From positions 6,176,320-6,240,319 of the forward strand of contig NC_060966.1 in assembly GCF_910589235.1 (NCBI RefSeq): a stretch of DNA of 64,000 bases, in the 5' to 3' direction. The stretch comes from Vespa crabro (lineage: Eukaryota; Arthropoda; Insecta; Hymenoptera; Vespidae). Each line of letters begins with the position of its first letter. Position 1 is the stretch's first letter. The notes beneath the pieces are model-generated. The model was not told the DNA's origin. It did not search any database and worked only from the letters and a program-made list of their open reading frames with translations. Of the stretch, positions 40,349-50,636 are shown one piece after another. Made by a program: the position numbers and the translations under genes.

Positions 40349-40847
40349 TTAGTCATTTAGACGATCTTCTTAATAATCGAATGAAGAAGATTTATATAAC
40401 GAGAATGTCTTTTTCAGCTCGAGAGAATATGAATATGAGCGTGTCAGGTATAATCGGGATCCTCCTTGTCGTCACTTTAATTGCCGGTTTAGGAGGATGG
40501 GTTGCATACGCGTATCGTAATCCTCACAGTGCATCTGGACAGATGTTAATCAGGGTATGTACTCTAGATGATGCTTTTGACAAAGATCATCTATTGATTG
40601 ACGATCATTTGAAATCTAGTCTAATATCCTACCGTATTTAAATCGACCGTCATTTATAATTACGAAGAGTGGGATAATAGTTATTGCATTGGTTTTTTTT
40701 TAATCGTGACGCGTCCAACAAGCGCGCGGAAAAAGAATATGATCAAAGTTAACCCATGCACCTTTTTATCTCCTTCAGTATCGTCCAAGTCAGTGGAGCT
40801 GGCGAAGAGGCGAAGCACGTTACACTGCTGCAACGATCCATATGTGA
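23741..40847 (+). CDS. Plxdc2: Plexin domain-containing protein (PLXDC1/2, tumour endothelial marker 7 family)
   Basis: Exons: join(23741..23882,37781..38328,38527..38931,39018..39210,39315..39524,39867..40265,40418..40554,40779..40847); all GT-AG and in phase; 700 residues. Seen: signal peptide (hydrophobic run 24-43); low-complexity acidic/Gln-rich region (about 60-290) with three glutamine runs from mixed CAA/CAG codons; the family's conserved beta-rich ectodomain (about 325-510, with FDFPFYGHKV and TIATGGFLYTG); a PSI (plexin) cysteine module (about 527-565, NCTDC...CKWC...QCSTG); a membrane segment (about 640-665); and a short basic tail. A type I membrane receptor; vertebrate members bind cortactin, nidogen or PEDF. 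Intron 1 is 13.9 kb, the others short. The exon 2 donor lies at the edge of a TA microsatellite (38329-38380). Whether it is orthologous to PLXDC1 or PLXDC2 cannot be decided. Confidence 0.92.
24017..24088. repeat. GCGA and CGAA tetranucleotide arrays
   Basis: (GCGA)n at 24017-24035, a GA run, then about eight CGAA units at 24057-24088, starting 135 bases after the PLXDC exon 1 donor. Confidence 0.9.
24791..24869 (-). promoter_or_regulatory. Cluster of three inverted CCAAT boxes
   Basis: ATTGG occurs at 24791-24795, 24832-24836 and 24865-24869, spaced 41 and 33 bases, two of them as ATTGGTCG. Three NF-Y-type boxes at this spacing resemble a promoter, inside intron 1 about 0.9 kb after PLXDC exon 1. 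Function is inferred. Confidence 0.25.
28509..28580. repeat. Compound TG-TA microsatellite
   Basis: About eleven TG units running directly into more than 14 TA units in PLXDC intron 1. A like structure is at 25128-25200. Confidence 0.95.
30098..30133. repeat. CT microsatellite, PLXDC intron 1
   Basis: About 18 perfect CT units. Similar long CT arrays in PLXDC introns are at 31811-31841, 34243-34275, 36548-36592 and 40313-40345. Confidence 0.95.
37966..38153 (+). repeat. Coding CAG/CAA tracts of PLXDC exon 2
   Basis: Three glutamine runs of about 11, 5 and 15 codons. CAA and CAG are mixed in the first two; the third has a nearly pure CAG core, so it is the one most likely to vary in length. 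Confidence 0.9.
38329..38380. repeat. TA microsatellite at the PLXDC exon 2 donor
   Basis: The donor GT is the first base pair of a GTATATAT run with a few TATG interruptions. Array slippage would change the bases immediately after the splice site. Confidence 0.9.
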
Positions 40848-41349
40848 TCGCACGTGGGCGAGATATGAGAAAGTCAACAAGAGTCGAGGAATACAGAAAC
40901 TTCCTACTACATGTATACAGTAAACACGAGCCACGGCGAAACACAAGCTAAACGTTTACGTAACACAAGCTAGACGTTTGCTCAGACGATGACAAACGTG
41001 TCCTTTTTGCGAAATTTACAATAAGTTACATAGATTTTATCCATCGGCTAGTACATTCAAATAGGTTTTATCGTATCACTCGTAAACGAACGATGTAGTC
41101 TTGAGGAAGAACAACACTGAAGGTCTTATCGTTCCTACAAGAGAGATCATCAATGAATGAAAACTATGAATTACTTATAAACGAACCAAGGTCAATGAAT
41201 TCACGAAGGTTGAGTGAGACGCTCGCATTTGTTGAACTAACGAACGACGATCCGGAGGACGATACGCATTTTGTTTATTACATTGGCAAGTTCTAAACAA
41301 TGCCTTTCGAGACATCTTCTCTACGGTCAAAATGAACTACAATGTAAGC

Positions 41350-41392
<43 letters not shown>

Positions 41393-42893
41393 ATATTATA
41401 ATAGTCAAACGTCTTGCGAATTACATCGTCGCGTACATTATAAAACCTATGCGTTTTTATTATCGCGTAGGATCTTTAACGAAAGCGTTTGATATATACT
41501 TGTTAATCGTTACGGTCAAATGTAAGAATCGAAGGGGACGGGTAACTTAGCCTGAGTGTCCAGCGTTTATGTGATTTTAGCAGCATGTGGTATATCTTGT
41601 TATTGTTTAAGAATTCGTTTTTTTTTTTTTTTTCTTTTTATCGTTAGATCAATTATAATAATATTGTTTTTAAGTATGTAATTTTCTTAGTCGAAGAAAA
41701 GTCAAATCGAAGATCACTCTCAAACGAACAGTTTTTTCATGTAGTAGTAATGTTGAAACTACAGTCTTATTGATTGAGAGCCAATGCAAAGAAGTAAATC
41801 AACCTAATCGTTTACTTTCGAATCCGTATTTTCTGCATGGCATTCACCTTGGTACATTCCAAAATCATTGAAGAATACGATAAAGACAAGATGCAACAGA
41901 GCTTATTCTTTGATCGTAGTTTCTTCATTTCTCTAGAATATACATACTTGATATACGCACATAGAGTATATGCGTATGTATATATAAGAGTATATTTTCG
42001 AAGAAGTTTTATATAAACGAGAGCACCTTCACTTTCAAATGATCATGAAAATAGGAAAATAACAAGAAAAGAAAAAAAAAAAGAAAGAAAAAGAAGATAA
42101 TAAAAAATAAAATAAAAAAATAAAAAAAAAAAAAAAGAAAGGCAAAATTTATATCTATATCTGATAATATTATTAGGTCACGTTTGTATATATATATATG
42201 ATAGTTTTTTAAAGCAATATATAATTTTTATCTAATTTTAAGCGAATTCACTGTCGAAAGGTGCCTTTTATCGATTTTTCTGACCAATTTATCGTCGAGG
42301 ATAATAATCTCTATAATATTTTCTTAAGTATATTTGAAAGCAAGAACGCATTATGCATTTTAAATATATGAATGTTTATATTTGTAGAAAGGTATACCCA
42401 ATGATCAATTTAATTATGAATATGGATATTCGTTCTGTTCGTGACTAAACCACGGTTTTTATGCGAATACCATCAATTAGTGATCTTTTAAATGGCGACA
42501 TTTCATTGCAAAATGAAACGAAAGTTTTATCTCTCTCGATTGCATTACGAACTAACGTCTTGGATGTTAATCAAGCGCGCACGAAGAAAAAAGCAATTTA
42601 TAAAAGAATCCTTATTAGTTTTCTTACATTATTGTACGATTTAACTCATAGTTTGTGATAATAAATATTATAATTATTATGATATTTAATTTTACCAGAT
42701 ATTCTGCCGCCTTTTCTCCATGAACTTCTTATTCATAGAATCGAAAATTCGGATAAACGTGCAATAATACATTATTTTATATAAGTTATTCGTAAAATGT
42801 GCCAAGTATTAAATAAAAAATAAAAAAGTGAATAATAAATTATTCACCTACAACGGTTACGTTTAATTTGAGAAATATGTGAGCAACGTCGTG

Positions 42894-42935
42894 ATTGGCT
42901 GGAAGAACGGTTCATCGAAAACGATTTGCGATTGG
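42894..42935 (+). promoter_or_regulatory. mRpL47 promoter: paired inverted CCAAT boxes
   Basis: ATTGG at 42894-42898 and 42931-42935, 37 bases apart and 106-147 bases before the ATG. No TATA box is evident, as is usual for housekeeping mitochondrial ribosomal genes. NF-Y binding is inferred. Confidence 0.45.
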
Positions 42936-42952
42936 TTCGTACGATTCTACGG

Positions 42953-42967
42953 TAGCGCCACCAGCCG
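42953..42967 (-). promoter_or_regulatory. CTCF-like motif at the mRpL47 promoter
   Basis: Minus strand reads CGGCTGGTGGCGCTA. The core GCTGGTGGCGC matches SYAGRKGGCRS at ten of eleven positions. It lies 74-88 bases before the mRpL47 ATG. Confidence 0.25.
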
Positions 42968-43040
42968 TATAAATAATTTACTAAATCAATATGGATTAAT
43001 GTCTTCCTCAATAAACGATTAGTTTAGAATTTAATGAAAA

Positions 43041-44191
43041 ATGGCGTCTTTAACGAAAGCTGTACACATTTCAAAATTGGTGAACAATGTGACGAAACTT
43101 ATTACAAACTTATCATTATCCAATAATATTAATTTAGTTTCTAACACTAGGTTTATTCGAAGGTTTGCATATAATCGTTTGAACGTATTCCATTCGTTTA
43201 ATTATATCTCCCATTATAATATATAGGATAAAATCTTTTCCGACTGTTATATTTTTGTAATAATTGCATAGATTACCTATGCAACCATGTGCACTATTGC
43301 ATGCTTCATCAACAAAATATGATTTAATGGAGTTCTTTGATGACACAATTAATTGGGGTAAAGATGAAGTAAAAGTTGGACGTTCATGGAAGATGGATGA
43401 ATTAAGATTAAAAAGTAATGAAGATCTTCACAAGTTATGGTAAATTTATTCTTTTGACTGTAAAACCTAGAGAAATAAGTTCTAAATGTAATTCAAGAAA
43501 TTACAGGTTCGTGTTATTAAAGGAGCGTAATATGCTCTTAACCATGGAAGAAGCATGCAAAAGAAAATATAAGATTTTTCCAAATCCTGAACGAATAGAT
43601 AAAGTTGAAATGAGTATGTCAAATTTAGAATCTGTAATTCGTGAAAGAAATAAAGCTTATCATTTACTTGAAACTGGAGAAACAGGAGAACGTCCAGGGA
43701 AATTTGTATATAATGCGCTTGGTAGGTTATTTCAAAAGTTTCATTCATATCTTCGATCAGATCAAAATCAATTTTCCAATGTTTTCCTTTTTCTTTTTTT
43801 CCTAGGTTACAAATCTTATTATCGTATGCGTGAATATCCTATACCACAATTTATGAACAGCAAATGGTATAAAAAACATTTCTTTGGATATCAGGGTTAT
43901 GCAGTACGGAAATTTCTACGATTGTATAGAGAAAAATTATGGAATATTAAACGGAAAGCAAGAAAGTACGTCTATTATATTTCCTCTATTATATGTGATA
44001 TATCTGTTATACCAATATCTGTTATACTAATGTTGTTTTTTCATTCATTTAGCCGCGATTTTCAGCATGCTTTAGTCTTGCTCAGAAGATTCCCAAATAT
44101 GGATATTAATGCATTCAAAGAGAAATATCCATCTGTAGATATAGAAAAAGCAAAACGGTGTAAAAAATCACAAGGACATTTTATATCTTAA
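43041..44191 (+). CDS. mRpL47: Mitochondrial ribosomal protein L47 (uL29m)
   Basis: Exons: join(43041..43162,43272..43439,43507..43721,43806..43965,44053..44191); GT-AG and in phase; 267 residues (human about 250). The first 50 or so residues are basic and rich in Ser, Asn and Ile without acidic clusters, as in a mitochondrial targeting sequence. The diagnostic uL29 core follows: EFFDDTINWGKDEVKVGR, then LRLKSNEDLHKLWFVLLKER at about 80-100, then a charged helical extension of the mitochondrial form. It is a protein of the large mitoribosomal subunit near the polypeptide exit. Odd point: introns 3 (84 bases) and 4 (87 bases) are both multiples of three with no stop in frame, so one open frame runs from 43418 to 44191 across them. 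They were removed because they have splice signals and lack family similarity. Confidence 0.97.
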
Positions 44192-45913
44192 TGCAATAAT
44201 CATTGTTTTATGAAAGTGTAACCTATAATAATATAATTAATTGTAAATTATAACAACTTTATTGTATATTAATAGAAGTAAGATTAAAAGTCCTAACATG
44301 TACTTGGTTGTATTAGTTCATGTTTTGTCCACATTTGTCGCTGATGTCACGTTTCGCTCCGAGCGAAAGTTTTAACGTCGATGAAAAATTATTCTTACCA
44401 ATGATTGTAGAATGTAACAAGCTTGTTTATTTGACTAGTTTCGAATAGTTTTATTAATTTTTAACTGTTATAGTATTTCTATCGAATAGAAATTTATGTG
44501 GAAAGTATACAGATTTGATATTTATATTAGATGCTAATTGTAATATGTAAAAAATCTATCATTATATGCTTTCCACATAAATGAAAATAGTCTACAAGAA
44601 GAAATGGAATACAATGTATAAATTAATACTACTATGATTTATATGTCATATAAATCAAATTATATTATTAAATCTATCGATGAAGTAAGAGTTTTAATTA
44701 TAATGCGTCAATAATAAATTCAATAGATAAACTTATAAAAGTTATGAAATTATAGAGCTATGGGCTATTAATTATTTTAAATCACAAATAAAAGCTGCCA
44801 ACACAACTTACTTCGAACGAATTCGACGAAGGTACATGTGCTTTTTAATGAGTTGTTAATCGTAATATACTCGTTTATAATTTTAGGAATAGATGTACTC
44901 TATAATATAATTATTATTTCGTTAGATCGAACAAAAATTGTATGTATGTAATTTTAATAATATACAACTGTTTTATTATTTGTCTTGCCACGGTACCTCA
45001 CAAGATTTTAACATTACAAATTGTATAATGACTCGTGAAGTCTCTTAAACCACCTAATCCAATAGCGTAAACATAATATGTTTGAGATCATATGTGTAAC
45101 TTTACACTTTCAATGTTTCGAGGTCAAATCTTCATGAAAAATCATAATCTAATGAAAAGTTAATATATTGTACAATAGCGTATCTAAATCAGAAGGTACG
45201 ATTGTAAGAATAAAATTAGAAAGCTCTGTTACCTGTACCTGCACTAGGAATGTTAATCATACTTATTGTATACTCATTGTATAAGCAGTATACAGAGTAC
45301 TATTTTTAGATTATTTTGCGAAGTTAATCTAAGCTTACGATTTTCTTTCAATGAACATTGTCTCAAAGATAATTGTAGTTAATGCATATTATCCTATCAT
45401 TTTGGATAAATGTGAGTACATAGACACTCATACAATGTGATACAACACAATCCTTCACAATTGCCATTATATTACAATTCATTTATCAATATAAATTACT
45501 AGCAAATAATCACAAAATTTTATACTAGAGACGATATATTGCACCGTTTTGTGCATAGCACGATTAACATCATTTAGAATTACTAATCTATTCAAATCAG
45601 GCAATCTAACAATTCAATTCATTAGACAAATTTTCTGATTATGTTAATAAAACTAAAATATAACACATACATTGAAATTTAGTTGCTGTATGCTATATAC
45701 TTCGCAGGAATAGAATAACACAGCATTTTAAATGTATAATCTATTATATCATTGAACGTAAAATTCATTATATTTTACGTTCCTTCAACATTACCTTGTA
45801 GGTTATCAATATGCAATTTTTCGATCTTTCCTTTATATCACGAGAATAAAGTAAAATATTTCTCTTAAGGATTTCTATCGTGTGTAGTAAGGTGTATTCA
45901 TAGATCTTAGTGT
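44192..45913. other. Intergenic DNA between convergent mRpL47 and PLEKHM2
   Basis: 1.7 kb holding both 3' untranslated regions. It is A+T-rich with no long open frame. Two structures stand out: a 17-base near-palindrome of TTTCGCTC and GAGCGAAA around one central base (about 44350-44367), and a longer inverted repeat at 44492-44582. Confidence 0.5.
44492..44582. repeat. Inverted repeat, 18-base arms around a 55-base loop
   Basis: ATTTATGTGGAAAGTATA at 44492-44509 is matched by its reverse complement at 44565-44582 with one mismatch. It would fold as a hairpin in either transcript. It could be the remnant of a small inverted-repeat element or a structured RNA. Confidence 0.7.
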
Positions 45914-45918
45914 TTATT
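45913..45918 (-). terminator. AATAAA hexamer overlapping the PLEKHM2 stop codon
   Basis: The end of the frame reads GTC GAA TAA AC, so the stop lies within an AATAAA. It could serve as a poly(A) signal giving an almost absent 3' untranslated region. Other hexamers (for example near 44972) lie further downstream. Confidence 0.3.
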
Positions 45919-48900
45919 CGACCATTGACGGTAATAAATATTGCCAAGCATATTCTAAATCTTTACTAGCATCCGAACAGCGTCGATGAAGTTTATCTTC
46001 TGGAGGAAGCGTAACCATAGGAAATTCACCCTGAAATTAGATAATGAAGTATTAAATAATTGTTAATTAAAGGATGTAATGTTACGTATTACATGGATGA
46101 TGGATCGTACCAAATCCGCATCTGCCCATAATGTTTGTAAAATCTCTCTAAAAGTGCAGAGCTCGGTATAATTGGTAAAGTATATCACCCAATCACCGCT
46201 ATTCTCATGAACCTCCCGACATGCGAATTCCTAAACGTTTGAAATATCATAAGTGCTCGAACAAATGATTAAGATAAAAAGGAAGAAAAGAAACAAATGT
46301 AAAATAAAAATAGATAATTTAATATAATTACCAATATACACCAAGACTGTTCGGGTAAGGGTACTCTGAAAGCTGTTAAGTCTTCCACAGAAGCACATGA
46401 TAACGTTTGATTGCGCTGACTACCTGGATATACTTCTTTCATAGCAACTAGATGTCTTGTAGTCGTAACAAGACTACAGGGCATAGGCTCTCTCTTATCA
46501 GAACAATCAAACAAACCAGACGCACTTTGCACGAAACTTTGCAACCATTCGGAAGCAACATATTCGTCGGGAGCAGCAAATTGAAATGCTTTATTCGGTT
46601 TCAAAAGTATTTCGAACGTATGAGGTCGATGTGAATTGGGAATTCTTCTGCAACCTTGACAAAGGCCACCCTTCAGCGGGATGGCACGTTTAGGAAGTCG
46701 TTGATTCAAATCTGTAAACATGTAAACTACACCACCTTTAAGAACAAAATATCCGGCTTCCCAAGGATTTATTGGTGCATTAGGATGTATATGCTGATAA
46801 GTGTGTGGTCTAAACATAAGATCGCCTTCTTTGGTTGGGCCACACGGTGTACTTGGAGGAGACATGTGCTCATCCTCCATGTAAATAAGGCTGTAATGTT
46901 CTATTTTTTCATCCTAAAAGTTAAAATAAGTAAGAGAAAAGAAAGAAAGAAAGAAAAAAAAAAAAACAATAAATTGCTTGGCCAATAATATAATATACTT
47001 ACAGGATGTACAGCAGTATCGGACAATATAGATTGTTTCAAAATATGCATGTCTTCATAACTTAATTCTTTAACAGCCGGCAATCGGGGTTTCGACGGTG
47101 ATCTTCTCATGGCTATTTCCAAGTGTGTAATTAATTCAGAGGTGGTGTGCGAACTGCCAGTAGAAAATAGATACTGCATCTCATAATCGGCATTAGAGAT
47201 AAGAATCGTTTGTGCATTTGGTCCAATCTGAAAGAAATTTGAAACTTTACTGTCAGAGTTTATTATTTAATTGTAGAAACTGTAAATAATATACCCGCAC
47301 ACGCACACGCACACCCACGCACACACAATTATTATACTTTTACCATTATAACGTCTAGCTCGTTGTAAGGAATTACAAATTGGTTACTGTAAGAATGATC
47401 CAACTTCGAGCCGGTTAAATATAACGTTTTGTCGGTTAATAAAGCGATCATCGGCTTGCTCTCTCCGTTCGTCATGTACGAACTTCTAACTTTATAAACT
47501 TTATACAATTCCTCCGTTTTGTCTCTGTAAATATGTTTCTTAAAGGTCTCTCGTAATTTTAGGCTGATTTTCTCTCCGCTAAACTCTTGCTTTTCTGCAG
47601 CAACATTTTCTTGTATCTCTCTATCAAGATTATCATTGAAGTCCTTAAACGAATCGTAATTTGCTTTAATTCCTTTGATGTACAACGGATTAGACTTCTG
47701 TGGTTTCTTCGTTTTTTTACTTTCAAATTTCCTCTCCGTAATAGATCTCAAAAATCTACTCAACAATGACGTTTTCGATGGTGCTTGCCGTAAAGGAGGT
47801 GCTAATAATTTACTACTGCTTTCACCCGTTAATATCGAGGTCATGTTACGTTTTTTAGAAGGCGAAGCCAAATGCCTATTAATCATCTTACGTTCTTCTA
47901 AATCGGAAGTTGTGACGCTCTCTACGTCGGACCAATCGCTAGAACTGGCATATTTCTTCGAATTTTGTGGCCTCGGCATTTCTATTTTTACCGGTGGATC
48001 CTCGACAATATTTCCGTACTGCTTTTCAACGATGTATGCCTCTTGTGCCTCGTTCTCTTCCAATTCTATCTCCATCTTTGGTCTTAAACTTTTAGCCGGA
48101 TCTTCTTGGCCCTCTGGCGAACCACGTTCTGGTAGAGACAGATCGCAAGAACATTTGCAATTTTTCTGGCACAATGTCTGGTTACATAACTTTTGTGTTC
48201 CTTTCTTTTCAATATCACTGTCGAATACGCTCGACGACGAAGAGAAGGAATAATAATCGGAATGCGCGTTTCTTGTATTGGTACTCTTTTGAACGTAAGG
48301 AGTATCTCCGTGTCCGCACCAACTGTAACGTCCCTTCTGAGCGTCCTTTTTTTGAATCGAGTTAGGCGTTAGAAAGCTCATAGAGAAATCCGCATAGCTA
48401 TCGTCATCTAATTTCATCGTTTTTAGAATATCCTCGTGAAAACTAACGCGTTTTTTGCTTTCACGCTTTTTCTTACGTTGTCTACGTTGTACTATGGCTT
48501 CAGAGCTGGATGTTGACAAAATGCTCGCATCTGTCATATTTAGGGTGTTCAGAATACCATAAGGAGGCTCTATATTGTCGCAATCAGAAATGGTCATACT
48601 CAATTCCAAGAGATTTGTATCATTATTAATCACGTAGGAATTACGAGGATCTATGTTCTTCTTGAAACTATAGCTGCCATCCCCGTAATAGCTGCTCCTT
48701 TTATTTATATCTTTTATTCCATTGTCACATTTATTGTTCACCGCGTCCAAGTGAACGGTATCAAGGCTTCTGCTGTAATAATCATAACCCTTTAAAGTAT
48801 CCAAACTTGAACAATTGAGTTCATTATCTTCGAGCTTTCTGGTTAAATTTTGATTCGCGATGTCACTCTTCGTCATAATCACATTTTGAAATTTTGTAAC

Positions 48901-50587
48901 CGCAGGAGATTGCATCGGTGTTTTTCCATCCTCGCTGGAATCGCTTGAGCTAAAATTTTTATTCTCTTGTATGCAATTGTTGATAATAACTTTGTATCTA
49001 TTATTTCGATAATCTGGAATATCATCCATCGAAGAGTCCTCCTGAAATGGGTGTGTCAATATAAATGCAAGGTTCAAATTAAAAATATAAAGAACTTACT
49101 TCTTTATAACTGCTAGCGTCGGTTTCATTCGCGAGATCCATATCACTGTCAAATGCAACGCCGCTATCGCCAGGAGAAGCTAAGCTCGAACATACGCTAG
49201 AAGACCTCAGATGTAAAGATAATACGGTCCCAGAAGAGTTTATGCTCATAGGCCTTTGCGGCATATAATTGCAGATGTCCAAGTATGTCACATCCTATAT
49301 TTAAAATCATCATTTTATTTTACAAAACTATTCTTGATATACAGATCCTTTTCTTTTTTTTCTTTTTCTTTTTTTTTTTTTTTTTTTATTTACCAAAACT
49401 TTTCCAAGAACAAACTATACGTGTACCATAAAAATATACTATATACAGCGATAACATATTGACCCTTGAATTTATAAAAACAGATATATCCGCACGTATG
49501 TCTTTTACAACAAGACAGATATTATTTATTACCAAGATAATTGTAACTAGGGGGTGATATTGATATCTGCATGGGGGAAGTCAAATAAAAACTGCATAAC
49601 AGGTTAAAGGGAAACATTATCCAATTTGAGTCAACATATTGCTATCTTAGAAAATGAAAGAAAGAAGATTACCCAACAGTTGCAAACAACGATATATAAG
49701 AAAATAAATCGTCGAACATTAAAACACCCTGTCGAGTTGTCTCGCGCAAGATAACAACAATATTTTTAATTTTTTTAATTAATTTAAATTGTATTTTAAT
49801 ATACATACTAATTGTAAAGTGAAGGACACATTTTCTAGACCAGCAAGGAGATTTACAAGTTGGTTTGTCTTATCGGCATCGCGGACAAGCGCATGTGGAA
49901 AGTACTGTTTCTTTAAAGTTTTGTTATCCCGTAGTAAGCAGGCTAAATAACTTTCGAAGCTGCCTTCGCTGAGAGTATGATATAACCATGCTCTACCTAC
50001 AAAATATATAGAACTTTTTTTGGAATATTCCACATTTCAAATATCATGATACTTTACAATAATTGTTTCGAAAGAATAGTCGGATAAATGTAAAGTAATA
50101 GAAAGTATCTTTGCATTTCAGGAAGGCTCACCTTTCCCTATGGAAGTTAGTACACTTTGGAGCGCATGAATAACTACGACGGTATCCTGATGACTTAGTT
50201 CTCTTGCCGTACCCCAATATCCGTGTCTTTCTACGCGCAAACCATGCCGTAATGCTCGATCTAACCAATAAACGAGCCAGGAATCTCCATCCAAGACCAC
50301 GGTACCATAGAGACTCTGAGCGTAAACCTATATTATGATAAAGCAGACATAATAATAATCGGTTAATAAAATAAAAGCACTCCTTACGACGGTATCAAAC
50401 ATAAAAATCTTTTAAAACCGATCCAACGGTTGTTTACAATAATAGCTACGTCTTTTGCAACATATGTAAAACATATTAAAAATAACTGATGCACGACGTG
50501 CCTTTCTTAATTTACTCGTGACACATACGTTGCTAAATTTCGATCGATCTTCTCGCCCTTTTCTTTCGAAAGGAGAGAGAGAGCGAG

Positions 50588-50636
<49 letters not shown>

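Larger units (their letters stand above)
40848..43040. other. PLXDC 3' untranslated and intergenic DNA
   Basis: 2.2 kb between the PLXDC stop and the mRpL47 start. It holds a TA array (41349-41392), a T run (41618-41632), an A-rich stretch (42066-42135) and several AATAAA hexamers (one at 42660-42665), so the 3' end cannot be chosen by eye. An open frame of 65 codons at 42461-42658 has no recognisable similarity. Confidence 0.5.

Noticed and set aside
43418..44191. mRpL47 as a single long uninterrupted exon
   Set aside because: The frame is open, but the stretches at 43440-43506, 43722-43805 and 43966-44052 are T-rich, flanked by good splice signals and absent from the family. Kept as a finding about intron retention only.
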